A stretch of 64,000 nt of DNA from the NCBI GenBank assembly GCA_016722465.1, contig JADKJC010000002.1:1248662-1312661 (forward strand). Direction: 5' to 3'. The notes below the pieces were generated by a model. The model saw nothing but the letters and a program-made list of their open reading frames with translations, did no database searches and was not told where the DNA came from. The stretch comes from Chitinophagaceae bacterium. GTDB taxonomy: Bacteria > Bacteroidota > Bacteroidia > Chitinophagales > Chitinophagaceae. Positions 28,579 through 38,487 of the stretch are shown here, in pieces (the stretch's first letter is position 1; every line of letters starts with the position of its first letter). The position numbers and the translations under genes are program-made.

Positions 28579-29273
28579 AATTTCTGCCCGAACACTTTCT
28601 TCAAAATATCCGTGGTCCTGGCAGCAATGTTGGTTCGGATATTCAATTCTTCTTTAGCAACCAGGTCAAACAAAGCCTCGGTTGCTTTATTGGTTACATA
28701 ACTGTCCAGGTTAGGATTGATCTTGGTAAATGTGGTGGGAAGGTTATTGTAGGTTTTTACAATATCACTATAGTATTTGGTAGCATTTACTTTGTCCAGC
28801 GATGATTTGATCACGGGTAAAAAAACCGCCACCAGTTTATCAGTGGTTGTTACCCTGAAGAAGTGAGTGGCGCTGGTATCACCATTTTTCACCAGGCCAA
28901 TCGCATCCTGCAGTGTCATACTTTTAATGGCATCCACAAATATCGGTTTGGCATAACCGGCAGCATCCTCTGCACCCCGGTTGATCTGAAGGATTGCCTT
29001 ATCCACAACGCTGCCCATTCCAATCGTCCGGAGAGCGCTTTCAATCTTTTTTGCATCCGGCGGCAGTAATACCTTGTACAATGCATCTTTAAAAAACCCA
29101 TCTTCTTTATTCAATTGCAATACCGCACTGGCCAGGCCCTGGCTCAATGCCTCTTTAATACCCTGCCCTGCTTCCGCCTCAGTTATACCGCCAACAGAGT
29201 TAGGCAATTGCTGCAGCACATCACAGCCACTCAATAAAAATGCAAAGGACAATCCAAACAGTAATTTTTTCAT
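28575..29273 (-). CDS. DUF4197 family lipoprotein
   Basis: 232 aa with lipoprotein signal (LLFGLSFAFLLSGC). DUF4197 features: GLASAVLQLNKEDGFFKD, LPPDAKKIESALRTIGMG, FVDAIKSMTLQDAIGLV and a C-terminal IRTNIAARTTDILKKVFG. Function unknown; exported to the periplasm. Its stop overlaps the convergent upstream gene. Confidence 0.9.
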   Translation of the reverse strand: MKKLLFGLSFAFLLSGCDVLQQLPNSVGGITEAEAGQGIKEALSQGLASAVLQLNKEDGFFKDALYKVLLPPDAKKIESALRTIGMGSVVDKAILQINRGAEDAAGYAKPIFVDAIKSMTLQDAIGLVKNGDTSATHFFRVTTTDKLVAVFLPVIKSSLDKVNATKYYSDIVKTYNNLPTTFTKINPNLDSYVTNKATEALFDLVAKEELNIRTNIAARTTDILKKVFGQKF

Positions 29274-29389
29274 ACAATTTATTTCTATGGGCTAAGGTAT
29301 GCAAGTTTAAAGCCAAACCGATTGTAAGACGGGCTGTAATATAAATGAGTTGCATCCGGTATCTTTGCCGAAATTTTTTTACCAGTCTT

Positions 29390-30934
29390 ATGAGTACACA
29401 ACATTTATCTGAACAGGAAATTATCAGGAGAGAAAAACTAACTGAACTCACCAGGCTGGGCATCGATGCTTACCCGGCTGCTTTGTACCCCGTAAATACA
29501 ACATCGGTTTATATAAAGGAAAATTACAAGGGGCCGGACTTCGCCCATGCTCAATCTGACAAAGAATTGTTTGCAGATGTATGTATTGCCGGGCGCATTA
29601 TGAGTGTACGTGATATGGGAAAGGCCAATTTTGCCGTGATACAGGATTCGGTAGGGAAGATCCAGCTCTATATAAAGCAGGATGATATTTGCCCCGGCGA
29701 GGATAAATCTTTGTTTCAAACCATTTGGAAAAAATTACTGGACATTGGTGATATTATTGGCGTGAAAGGATATGTGTTTACTACCAAGACCGGTGAAACT
29801 TCTATCCATGTAAAAGAATTTACCCTACTCGCCAAATCACTGCACCCATTACCCATTGTAAAAGAAAAAGATGGGGAAGCATTTGATGAGGTAACTGATC
29901 CGGAATTCAGGTACAGGCAGCGTTATGCAGACCTGATTGTAAACCCCGGTGTAAAAGAAACATTCATCAAGCGTACCAAAATGGTGAATGCCATCCGTGA
30001 GTTCCTGAATGAACGTGGCGCTTTGGAAGTAGATACTCCAGTGTTGCAATCGATTCCTGGCGGCGCCGCTGCAAGGCCATTCACTACACACCACAATGCC
30101 TTGGATGTACCGATGTATATGCGTATTGCTAACGAATTGTATTTAAAAAGATTAATCGTTGGTGGTTTTGAATGGGTATATGAATTCAGCCGCAACTTCC
30201 GCAATGAAGGAATGGATCGCACCCACAATCCTGAATTCACCGTGCTGGAATTTTATGTGGCATATAAAGATTACGAATGGATGATGGATACCACAGAACT
30301 GATGCTGGAGAAAGCAGCGATAGCTACTAATGGCACCAGCAAGGTACTGGCAGGTGATAAAGAAATTGATTTTAAAGCACCGTACAAAAGAATCACCATG
30401 TACGATGCCATTAAAGAACATACCGGTTTTGATATCAGCGAAATGGATGAGGCTGGAATAAGGGAAGTATGCGGCAAATTAAAAATTCATGCAGATGAAA
30501 AATGGGGTAAGGGCAAACTGATTGATGAAATATTTGGAGAGAAATGCGAAGGCAATTATATACAGCCCACTTTTATTACCGATTACCCGGTTGAAATGAG
30601 TCCACTCACCAAAAAACACCGCAGCAAACCCGGACTGGTAGAACGTTTTGAACTGATGTGCAACGGCAAAGAAATTGCCAATGCCTACAGTGAATTGAAT
30701 GACCCGATTGAACAAAGAGAACGTTTTGAAGAACAGGCAAGGCTAATGGAACGTGGCGATGATGAAGCCATGTTTATTGATCATGATTTTTTAAGGGCGC
30801 TCGAATATGGTATGCCACCAACAAGCGGTATTGGTTTTGGTATCGACAGGATTGCCATGCTGCTCACCAACCAGCATTCGATACAGGATGTATTATTTTT
30901 CCCGATGATGCGGCCTGAGAATATTGAAGGGTAG
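29390..30934 (+). CDS. lysS: Lysyl-tRNA synthetase, class II
   Basis: 514 aa from ATG 29390, where the family's [17 protein letters not shown] opening starts. It has an OB-fold anticodon-binding domain ([18 protein letters not shown]) and class II motifs: motif 2 [15 protein letters not shown] and motif 3 [13 protein letters not shown]. It charges tRNA-Lys. A terminator hairpin follows the stop. Certain identification. Confidence 0.97.
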   Translation: MSTQHLSEQEIIRREKLTELTRLGIDAYPAALYPVNTTSVYIKENYKGPDFAHAQSDKELFADVCIAGRIMSVRDMGKANFAVIQDSVGKIQLYIKQDDICPGEDKSLFQTIWKKLLDIGDIIGVKGYVFTTKTGETSIHVKEFTLLAKSLHPLPIVKEKDGEAFDEVTDPEFRYRQRYADLIVNPGVKETFIKRTKMVNAIREFLNERGALEVDTPVLQSIPGGAAARPFTTHHNALDVPMYMRIANELYLKRLIVGGFEWVYEFSRNFRNEGMDRTHNPEFTVLEFYVAYKDYEWMMDTTELMLEKAAIATNGTSKVLAGDKEIDFKAPYKRITMYDAIKEHTGFDISEMDEAGIREVCGKLKIHADEKWGKGKLIDEIFGEKCEGNYIQPTFITDYPVEMSPLTKKHRSKPGLVERFELMCNGKEIANAYSELNDPIEQRERFEEQARLMERGDDEAMFIDHDFLRALEYGMPPTSGIGFGIDRIAMLLTNQHSIQDVLFFPMMRPENIEG

Positions 30935-30964
30935 CCAAATGTTTTATAACGTAATAAATTATTT

Positions 30965-30993
30965 AAAGAGTGATATGAATTTATCACTCTTTT
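30965..30993 (+). terminator. Terminator after lysS
   Basis: AAAGAGTGATA, 6-nt loop, TATCACTCTTTT. An 11-bp stem followed by a T-rich tract, 30 bp past the lysS stop. Confidence 0.75.
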
Positions 30994-31048
30994 CTTTTGT
31001 ACGAATCTTACAAAAAACTATCTTGTCTGTTCAATTTTATAAATACCA

Positions 31049-33204
31049 ATGCCCATGAACATGATGTTAAAAAGAACAACAACCTGCTTGCTGTTTGTTG
31101 CCGCTTGCCTGGTTACTGATGCACAAAAAAAACAACTCGCCGATGACCAGTATTTTAAAAATAATTTTAACAACATCGTTCAACAGCTGCCCCAATTTAT
31201 AAAATGGGTAAATGATAAACAATTTGTTTATCAAAAGAACTTAAAAAAATACCTGGTAGATTGTAAAACAGGCAGCGAAAGGGAAGCGACTGAAGCAGAA
31301 GCCAGTTTAGATGGTGCAGGTCAGCCAACTGCCTACAAAAAAAATGATGATCTGTTCATTAAGATCAACGGCGCTGAAGTACAGTTGACCAATGATAAAG
31401 ACCCAGAAGTAAATCCAACCATGAGCCCGGATGGTAATTATGCAGCGTATACAAAGAAGAACAACCTGTACACCATAAACATCAGCAACAAAAAAGAAAC
31501 TGCATTGACTACCGATGGCAGCGATGTAATACTGAATGGTTATGCCAGCTGGATATACACTGAAGAGATTTTGGGAAGAGGGAGCAAATACAAATCTTTT
31601 TGGTGGAGTCCCGACAGTAAACAGCTTGCTTATTTCAGAACAGATGATTCAGCAGTGCCCGTATTTACTATGACCGATGGTACCGGCCAGCATGGATATG
31701 TAGAAACAGTTCGCTATCCAAAAGTAGGTGATAAGAACCCTGAAGTAAAAGTGGGTATAGTAGCCCCCGATGGGGGCAATACTACCTGGGCAGATTTCAA
31801 TGCAAAAGATGACCAGTATTTTGGTGTGCCCTACTGGGCTCCCGATGGCAGTGCTTTATGGGTGCAATGGATGAACCGCCTGCAAAACAACCTGAAAATA
31901 TGGAGCGTAAACGCTGCTGATGGAAGTAAAAAGGAATTGTATAACGAAGAACAGAAAACATGGGTCAGCCTGGGTGATGAAGGCAAGCGCATTAAATTTT
32001 TAAATGGGCAAAATGGCTTTCTATTACTGAATGATGTAACAGGCTGGAAACATATTTACCACTACAGCATGGATGGCAAACTCATCAATGCTGTTACCAG
32101 TGGCAAGTTCACCGTAACAGCGTTGAATTATATAGATGAAATAAGCAAGATCGTTTACTTTACTGCAAGAAGCCGTGAAAATACAGCACGACATGATTTT
32201 TACCGGGTGGATATTGACGGAAAGAATTTGCAGCGCTTAACTTTTGGTGAAAACAATCATACCAATATCAACCTTTCCCCAAACGGATCTTATTTTCTTA
32301 CTACTTATTCCAACACTGCTTCGCCCAACAAAATTACATTGGTTAGTAATAAAGGAAAGATCATTAAAGATATTGCGGATGCCAAAACCGCCGCCTTTGG
32401 TAACTATGAACTGGCAAAAACGGAATTGATACGTGTTAAGAGTGACGATGGCATTTATGACTTGCCGCTGAAAGTAACCTGGCCAATCAACATGGATAAA
32501 AGCAAAAGTACCCGGTGCTTATTTCCGTCTACGGCGGCCCCGATGCCAGCAACTGCTTCGACAGCTGGGAATTGAGTGGCAACCAGCAATGGTTTGCCAG
32601 GGAAGGTTTGATACAGGTGGTGATGGATCACCGTGCCAGCGGTCATTTTGGTAAAGAAGGGCTGAACTACGTGTACCACCATCTTGGTTACTGGGAAATG
32701 AAAGATTACAGTACTATGGTAAAGTGGTTGGTTGCCAGCGGCAATGCCGATCCCGGTAAAATCTGTATCACCGGTTTCAGCTATGGCGGGTATATCACCT
32801 GCTATGCACTTACTTATGGAAGCAATGTGTTTACTCACGGTATGGCTGGCGGCAGTGTTACGGACTGGGTTTATTATGACAGTCATTATACAGAACGTTA
32901 TATGGGCACACCCGCTAACAATGCGGAAGGATATAAAACCAGTTCTGTATTAACTTATACCGATCAATACAAAGGCAAATTGCAATTGGTACATGGCATC
33001 ATTGACGATAATGTACACATGCAGAACAGCATTAACCTGATCAGCAAACTGCAGGATGCAAAAAAAGAATTTGAATTTATGCCTTACAGCGGTGGCAGGC
33101 ATGGCTGGCCGGGTAATAAATGGCTGCATTACCTGAATATGAAAACAAGGTTCATTTATAAAAATTTACTGGAAAAGGAAGTGCCTCAATCAATGCTAAG
33201 ATAA
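31049..33204 (+). CDS. S9 family dipeptidyl peptidase (DPP IV-like), reading frame interrupted
   Basis: Two frames (31049-32575 and 32515-33204) form one ~718-aa protein. Adding one A to the run at 32504-32507 joins them as DKSKKYPVLISVYGGPD. Parts: signal peptide (CLLFVAACLVTDAQ), beta-propeller with the substrate-binding YTEEIL near WIYTEEILGRG, and a prolyl-oligopeptidase catalytic domain with Ser in GFSYGGY, Asp in IDDNVHMQN and His in GGRHGWPG. It cleaves dipeptides, often Xaa-Pro, from peptides in the periplasm. Complete apart from the one-base break. Confidence 0.9.
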
Positions 33205-33221
33205 TAACAAGCATACTTCAA

Positions 33222-33345
33222 AGAGGCTGTCTCAAAAGTCTCATTGATTGTCATATTGAGCTTGTCGAAATATAACAATCAATGGAAAACAAATCTGTAA
33301 CCATTTCGATAAAACTCAATGTGACAGATTTGTTTTCTTTGAGGC
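33222..33345. repeat. Composite inverted repeat with REP-like core
   Basis: CATATTGAGCTTGTCGAAAT and ATTTCGATAAAACTCAATGTG are complementary arms, and inside and outside them AAACAAATCTGT pairs with ACAGATTTGTTTT. The element begins with GAGGCTGTCTCAAAAG and ends inside the 3' end of the next gene (stop at 33316), so it contributes the last codons of that gene. It belongs to the CATCCTGAGCTTGTCGAAGG type of dispersed repeat. Confidence 0.55.
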
Positions 33346-35793
33346 ATCCGTTTTACACTTTTTATTGTTTCTATTCCCGGCCTTATTCTTCAGCGTGAGG
33401 TAATCTAAAAAGTAGATCACTTTTACTGAAAAACTGTTAAACTGGGTAAGATTATTATATCCGCTTCCACCAATGGTTTTGCCAAAATTATCAAAATAAT
33501 GCTTCTCGAAATCCCTGTAAAAATTCTCGTCAATATTTTTCCATACCAGGTTGATAAAACTGCCCTGGGCAAACTGCCAGGTGTATACCATATCAAAACT
33601 TATAAAATTGTAATTCTGTTTCACATTTCCTGTAAATGGGTTCGCAGGTTTTTGCAGTTCTCCATCCTGGTCAAGTTCAAAAAATTCTTTAGGATCTACC
33701 TTACTCCAGTAATGCCTTGTCCTGAGGCTGATGCCCATTCGATTGGTGAAATTGTATTTGGCCGAAAAAATATTCTCTACATAAATTACATTTCTTCTTG
33801 AAAAATAAACCGTGTTCCCTTCGGTAGCTGCGTAGCCTGCCTGGTTGTGGGTGCTTTCCATATTTAACTGGTGATCTACAGAGAATTTACTGTTGAAGCG
33901 GATCTTTCCAAAAAGGCCGTAGCCCAATAATGTACGGTTAAAATAAGCACCTTTTCCAAAAGAAAGATTTGCGCCCCAGGATAGTTTTTTTGCATAATTA
34001 CTTTCCCACCAGATATTGCTATATATCCTTGGCTTATCAGTAAACACTCTTCCATAAACCCTGGGTTCATAAAAATCATTGCGTTTTAATCCACCATTAA
34101 GGTTAGCACCAATCCACCAGAGATTTTTTAATTGCCCGTTTGCATTAAAATTAACAGACGTATTCTGGTACATCATTTCCGGGCGCTTCAACACATCTAT
34201 TTGCGATACAAGCCTGCTGTAAAAAATATTGGAATTTAGCCTGAACTGGTTGTACCATTTGGAAGGCTTTGTCCAGTTGTATCCAAGCCATACCCCCTGG
34301 TCCATGGTATTGTTATTGGTAAAATAACCGAGGTCGCTTTTATCATATTTAGCATTGGTCAGGTCCTGCCATAGCTGAAAGTTGAACTGGCCGCTTACCT
34401 TTGAAAAATAAATCGAGTGAGCATAACCAATTGTATTCTTGCCATCCTTTCCAAATAAACTGCTAACACTCACATTACCGCCAACATTCCATTTGTTCTT
34501 TTTATCAAACAGATCCAGCAGGGCAGAAGTAACATTTGCATCATAGGCTTTTCCGCTTCTCCACACATTGGTGTTAACCAAAGAAATGCTGCTGTTATTT
34601 TTTAATGTCTGGTTAAGTACAACAATATTGTAGTTGGTTAAAGGAGCTGTTTCAATTTTTTTTTCACTGCCGGTGCTTCCATCCTTCTCTATCACATATT
34701 GCGGTTTTGCAATTGCATTGAGGATGCCTATCCCAAGTCCTTTTTGAGTACGGCCACTTATTTTAGTAGCGTTATATAATTTGGTTGGGATGCGCCTGCT
34801 ATAGAATAAATTCCCTTTGTTAAAGAGCTCTGCCCCTTCGGTAAAGAAGGGCCTGTTGTCATTAAATTTCTGTTCAAAGGGAGTAAGGTTCAGGATGAGG
34901 TTATCTGTTTGCACCTGGCCAAAATCCGGTATCAATGTCATGTCCAGTGTAAAGGCAGGACTCAAGCCATACTTGATATCCATACCGCCATTAAAAGTGG
35001 TTGAGTTTTTATTGATGCCCTCCTTTGCATTTTCATCATGATTTTGATAAGCTGAAAAATACGGGGAGAACTGCAGGCGCAATGGTGGCTTGATATTTTC
35101 CAGCCCTGTCAGCAATCCTTCCTGTGTTAAAAAACCATTGGCATTGGGATCGATACTTTGCCAGAATAATTGTTCCCCACTTTTTTGTCTTCTTCTCACA
35201 ATATTCAAACCCCAGTCCTGTACTTTGTTTTTTCCAAAACGAATGGCAGAGTAAGGAATGAACATTTCAAAACTCCAGCCATCGGCATGAATTTTTGAAG
35301 CACTTTCCCACACTGCATTCCAACCAAAATCCTCAGTATCGCCATTTGGATTGGGCGCCTGCTTGGCATCCATCTGTTCACCCAGCGGGGTTACAAAATA
35401 TTCAAAGCCATTTATCTTATCATAGTAAGTATCAAAGATGACACCGATAAAATCATTGGCACCAAATCCATCCCTGCCTGTTAGTTCATGTGATATACTG
35501 TCCTTCGTTTTTTCGTGCAGGTAACCGCCAACATAGATACCTGCATCATCATACAGGAAATAAACCTGCGTGGCATTGTCCGGATTTTCCGGTCGGAAAG
35601 GCGTTGGCCGCAATGCAACAAAATGATCTGCGGCCGGAGCATCTTTCCAGGCAGCTTCATTTATTTCACCATCAATTTTTATGAAAGTGGTAATTCGCTT
35701 TGCGGTAAGTTTCTTTTTGTCTGTTTGCTGGCTGCTGGCGCTTAAACTAATGAGTACAAAGATGCAGGCAAGAGTGCTTTTGGTAATATTCAT
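33316..35793 (-). CDS. Outer-membrane protein with CBM9-like and DUF5916 domains
   Basis: 825 aa with signal peptide (STLACIFVLISLSASSQ). Residues ~30-220 form a family-9 carbohydrate-binding-like domain (IDGEINEAAWKDAPAADHF). It is followed by DUF5916, predicted to be a large outer-membrane barrel (TLIPDFGQVQTDNLILNL, RPFFTEGAELF). The function is unknown; the arrangement suggests surface binding or import. The 3' end lies in a repeat, so the basic tail CKTDASKKTNLSH is probably repeat-derived. Confidence 0.88.
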   Translation of the reverse strand: MNITKSTLACIFVLISLSASSQQTDKKKLTAKRITTFIKIDGEINEAAWKDAPAADHFVALRPTPFRPENPDNATQVYFLYDDAGIYVGGYLHEKTKDSISHELTGRDGFGANDFIGVIFDTYYDKINGFEYFVTPLGEQMDAKQAPNPNGDTEDFGWNAVWESASKIHADGWSFEMFIPYSAIRFGKNKVQDWGLNIVRRRQKSGEQLFWQSIDPNANGFLTQEGLLTGLENIKPPLRLQFSPYFSAYQNHDENAKEGINKNSTTFNGGMDIKYGLSPAFTLDMTLIPDFGQVQTDNLILNLTPFEQKFNDNRPFFTEGAELFNKGNLFYSRRIPTKLYNATKISGRTQKGLGIGILNAIAKPQYVIEKDGSTGSEKKIETAPLTNYNIVVLNQTLKNNSSISLVNTNVWRSGKAYDANVTSALLDLFDKKNKWNVGGNVSVSSLFGKDGKNTIGYAHSIYFSKVSGQFNFQLWQDLTNAKYDKSDLGYFTNNNTMDQGVWLGYNWTKPSKWYNQFRLNSNIFYSRLVSQIDVLKRPEMMYQNTSVNFNANGQLKNLWWIGANLNGGLKRNDFYEPRVYGRVFTDKPRIYSNIWWESNYAKKLSWGANLSFGKGAYFNRTLLGYGLFGKIRFNSKFSVDHQLNMESTHNQAGYAATEGNTVYFSRRNVIYVENIFSAKYNFTNRMGISLRTRHYWSKVDPKEFFELDQDGELQKPANPFTGNVKQNYNFISFDMVYTWQFAQGSFINLVWKNIDENFYRDFEKHYFDNFGKTIGGSGYNNLTQFNSFSVKVIYFLDYLTLKNKAGNRNNKKCKTDASKKTNLSH

Positions 35794-35926
35794 GGCTATA
35801 CTGTTTGGTTTTCGCAGAAAAATAATGCTGCATATTTTTCGCCTACGAAACTAAACGTACAACTCTAAAAAATGTTACCACTCATCAAAACAAACAATGA
35901 ATTAGGGTTTTATTAACAGGCTGATT

Positions 35927-36745
35927 TTATACAAACAGATCGTTATATAATTGTCCACCGGGAACTACCGAATATTTTCCAAGATCTGTAATACCTTCAC
36001 CAGCGAGCACCTGCTCATCAATAAAAGTATTGCCGGTGCATTGGGTGGATGATTTTGATAATATATAATAAGCTGCATCAGCAATGATATCAACAGTACG
36101 GCTCATTTTCATCAAAGCTTCGCCACCTAATAAATTATTTACTGCTGCTGTTGCAATGGTGGTACGTGGCCACAAAGCATTTACGGCTATGTTGTATTTT
36201 TTTAATTCTGCAGCAAGCCCCAGTGCGATCATGCTCATATTGTATTTACTTATGGTATAGGCAAGATGATGTTGAAACCATTTCATATCCATATTAATGG
36301 GTGGAGATAAATTTAATATATGTGCATTGGTTCCTTTTTTAAGATAAGGGATGCAGGCACGGCTCATCATAAAAGTACCCCTTACATTAATATCGTACAT
36401 CAGGTCAAACCGTTTGGGTTCTGTTTGCTCTGTTGGAGTAAGATTGATGGCCGAAGCGTTATTGATTAAAATATCGATACCGCCAAATTGCTCAATCGTT
36501 TTATCAACCACATTTTGAATCTGGTCTTCAAAACGGATATCACATTGCACAGCAAGTGCCTTACCTCCTGCAGCTTCCATTTCCGCTGCAGCAGAAAAAA
36601 TGGTGCCGCCGAGTTTAGGGTTTTCTTCAACACTTTTGGATGCAATCACGATATTAGCTCCGGCAGCAGCCAGTTTTAAGCCAATGGCTTTCCCAATACC
36701 CCTGGAGGCTCCTGTTATGATCACTGTTTTATTTTCAAATGACAT
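35927..36745 (-). CDS. Short-chain dehydrogenase/reductase (HSDL2-like)
   Basis: 272 aa. Rossmann motif TGASRGIGKAIG, structural NNAS (INNASAINL), and catalytic YTISKYN. The overall pattern (TEPKRFDLMYDINVRGTFM, SPPINMDMKWF) is closest to the HSDL2-type SDRs linked to fatty-acid metabolism. It is transcribed away from a TetR gene, with two palindromes between them, so TetR probably controls it. The substrate is unknown. Confidence 0.87.
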   Translation of the reverse strand: MSFENKTVIITGASRGIGKAIGLKLAAAGANIVIASKSVEENPKLGGTIFSAAAEMEAAGGKALAVQCDIRFEDQIQNVVDKTIEQFGGIDILINNASAINLTPTEQTEPKRFDLMYDINVRGTFMMSRACIPYLKKGTNAHILNLSPPINMDMKWFQHHLAYTISKYNMSMIALGLAAELKKYNIAVNALWPRTTIATAAVNNLLGGEALMKMSRTVDIIADAAYYILSKSSTQCTGNTFIDEQVLAGEGITDLGKYSVVPGGQLYNDLFV

Positions 36746-36813
36746 GCGCTAAAGTTTTTCCAAATCTAATCAAAACAATCCTGACCCGTTAATGAAGTCC
36801 TTACAAAAAAATT

Positions 36814-36848
36814 AAACAAATGTTTGACTGATGTTAAACAATCGTTTA
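36814..36848. promoter_or_regulatory. Probable TetR operators in the divergent SDR/TetR intergenic region
   Basis: AAACA-AA-TGTTT at 36814-36825 and TAAAC-AATC-GTTTA at 36835-36848 are palindromes 22 bp apart, between the SDR and TetR start codons. Together they also give TGTTT-N10-AAACA. This layout is usual for TetR autoregulation. The AACA-NN-TGTT core recurs upstream of paaA. Confidence 0.55.
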
Positions 36849-36875
36849 GTTTTACCTACTTAATTAAATATTTTA

Positions 36876-37508
36876 ATGACTACGTATAATGAAAAGCAGC
36901 TGCAGATCATTGAAACTGCAGAAGGCTTGTTTGCCAAAAAGGGTTTTGACGGTACTTCCGTAAGAGACATTGCAGAAGTGGCAGGCATTAATGTGGCGAT
37001 GATCAGTTACTACTTTGGTTCTAAGGAAAAACTGATGGAAGCCATCTTTGAAGTAAAGATCGGCAGGGTGCAGATGAGGGTGGAAGAATTGCTGAAAGAC
37101 AACATTATGACACCCATTCAAAAAGTGAATACACTGATTGAAGAACATATTGAAAGAGTAATGAAGAGCCAGCAGTTTTACCGCATTATGATCTGTGAAC
37201 AGGTAAGTAATACCAATTCTTCCATTATGGAAAAGGTAAAAAAACTGAAACTGCGTAACATAGAACTGATAGGCGAGCTGATAAAAGAAGGGCAGAAAAA
37301 AGGCGATTTTAAAAAGAAAATAGATGTGCTGCTGATGCAGAATACCATGATCGGTACAGTGTGGCAGGTAATCATCAGCAAAGAACATTACAGAGCATTT
37401 TACAATGCCGAATCACTAAGTGATGAAGAATACGAAACCCTGTTGAAAAAGAAATTAAGCCTACATATAAAAATACTATTCAAAACAATACTCACCAATG
37501 AAGCATAG
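36876..37508 (+). CDS. TetR family transcriptional regulator
   Basis: 210 aa. N-terminal HTH: FDGTSVRDIAEVAGINVAM followed by ISYYFGSKEKLMEAI. The C-terminal ligand domain is helical and variable. A TolC-like start codon overlaps its stop, showing that it once headed an efflux operon. Divergent from an SDR gene. The ligand is unknown. Confidence 0.92.
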   Translation: MTTYNEKQLQIIETAEGLFAKKGFDGTSVRDIAEVAGINVAMISYYFGSKEKLMEAIFEVKIGRVQMRVEELLKDNIMTPIQKVNTLIEEHIERVMKSQQFYRIMICEQVSNTNSSIMEKVKKLKLRNIELIGELIKEGQKKGDFKKKIDVLLMQNTMIGTVWQVIISKEHYRAFYNAESLSDEEYETLLKKKLSLHIKILFKTILTNEA

Positions 37509-37605
37509 ACTGATAGTAATGATGGCTGCACTGCTGTTTGTTAACAGCGCAATTGCCCAACAAAGCAGAACTATCAAAAAAATTAGTATGGCAGATGCCC
37601 ATTAA
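37498..37605 (+). pseudogene. Truncated TolC-like outer-membrane efflux protein
   Basis: 35 codons. Signal peptide HRLIVMMAALLFVNSAIAQQ is followed by TIKKISMADAH and a stop. The ISLADAvKLAL-type opening is typical of TolC-family proteins that follow TetR in RND efflux operons, and it overlaps the TetR stop by 11 bp. Everything after this point is missing, and an unrelated gene begins 95 bp later on the other strand. A deletion remnant. Confidence 0.6.
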
Positions 37606-37650
37606 AATATTCCTTGTAAAACTCAAGGGGTGATAAGCCTGGTAAAACAA

Positions 37651-37681
37651 AATGCCCTCAACTATTACGTTTGAGGGCATT
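37651..37681. terminator. Bidirectional hairpin terminator
   Basis: AATGCCCTCAA, 8-nt loop, TTGAGGGCATT. An 11-bp GC-containing stem between the TetR remnant (plus) and the OsmC gene (minus). Confidence 0.65.
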
Positions 37682-37699
37682 CGTTATTTGATAAAAAAA

Positions 37700-38110
37700 T
37701 TAACTCAATACAACTTCGTGTGTAATGTTGGTATTGTATAATTTAGAAATCGGGCAGTTGGCTTTTGCATCCAGCACTGCTTCATCAAATTTTTCCTGTG
37801 CAATACCCGGTACAGTTGCCTTTACACTCAGGTGCGATTCGGTGATGGAACCATTATCCAGCGTAATGTCACATCTCGTTTCAATGGTATCTGCAGTAAA
37901 ACCTGCAGCATTCAATATAAAACTCAGTTTCATGGTAAAGCAACCTGCATGTGCAGCAGCTACCAATTCTTCGGGGTTGGTTCCAATACCATTTTCAAAA
38001 CGGCTGCTGAAAGAATATTGTGTTTTATCCAGCACAGCACTTTGTGTTGTAAGATGGCCGTTACCTTCTTTTCCTGTACCGCTCCAAACGGCTGTTGCAT
38101 TGCGTTTCAT
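37700..38110 (-). CDS. OsmC/Ohr-type peroxiredoxin
   Basis: 136 aa. The two redox cysteines lie in AHAGCFTMKLSFIL and KANCPISKL, with the conserved arginine in FSSRFENG..TNPEELVAA. OsmC proteins reduce organic hydroperoxides using lipoyl or thiol donors. It heads toward a terminator and follows the Spx-like gene by 20 bp, possibly as one stress-related operon. Confidence 0.9.
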   Translation of the reverse strand: MKRNATAVWSGTGKEGNGHLTTQSAVLDKTQYSFSSRFENGIGTNPEELVAAAHAGCFTMKLSFILNAAGFTADTIETRCDITLDNGSITESHLSVKATVPGIAQEKFDEAVLDAKANCPISKLYNTNITHEVVLS

Positions 38111-38130
38111 AATAAAATTGTTTAAGTTGT

Positions 38131-38484
38131 TTATTTGAATGTATTGTTTAAAATCTTTTCATCAAAGCCAATCATCAGGCCTTTGGTTGATTCAATTACC
38201 GGCCGCTTGATAAGGCTTGAATTTTTCAGCATTACTGCAATAGCCGTTGTATCATCCACTACTGCATCCTGTGCTGCCTTTGATAAACTCCGCCAGGTGG
38301 TACTTCTTTTATTCAATAATTTTTCCCAGCCAAGTTGTTTGCTCCATTCCCTTAGTTTATCAATATTGATGCCATCGGTTTTATAATTGTGCAGACTTGT
38401 TTCGATCCCTTTTTTCTCAAACCATTTTATCACTGCCTGTGTGCCATCACAATTTGGAAGGCCGTATAGTTGTACTGTACTCAT
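38131..38484 (-). CDS. ArsC/Spx-family (YffB-like) protein
   Basis: 117 aa, thioredoxin-like ArsC fold. It has a single cysteine at YGLPNCDGT and the conserved SLIKRPVIES segment. Arsenate reductase itself uses CX5R with more cysteines; this version fits the Spx/YffB group of unknown or thiol-linked function. It starts 3 bp after the aldo/keto reductase gene stops, so the two are coupled. Confidence 0.85.
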   Translation of the reverse strand: MSTVQLYGLPNCDGTQAVIKWFEKKGIETSLHNYKTDGINIDKLREWSKQLGWEKLLNKRSTTWRSLSKAAQDAVVDDTTAIAVMLKNSSLIKRPVIESTKGLMIGFDEKILNNTFK

Positions 38485-38487
38485 TGT

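Noticed and set aside
37178..37388. Long antisense frames over the TetR gene and similar shadows over other genes
   Set aside because: They mirror strongly coding genes on the opposite strand and have no independent motif.
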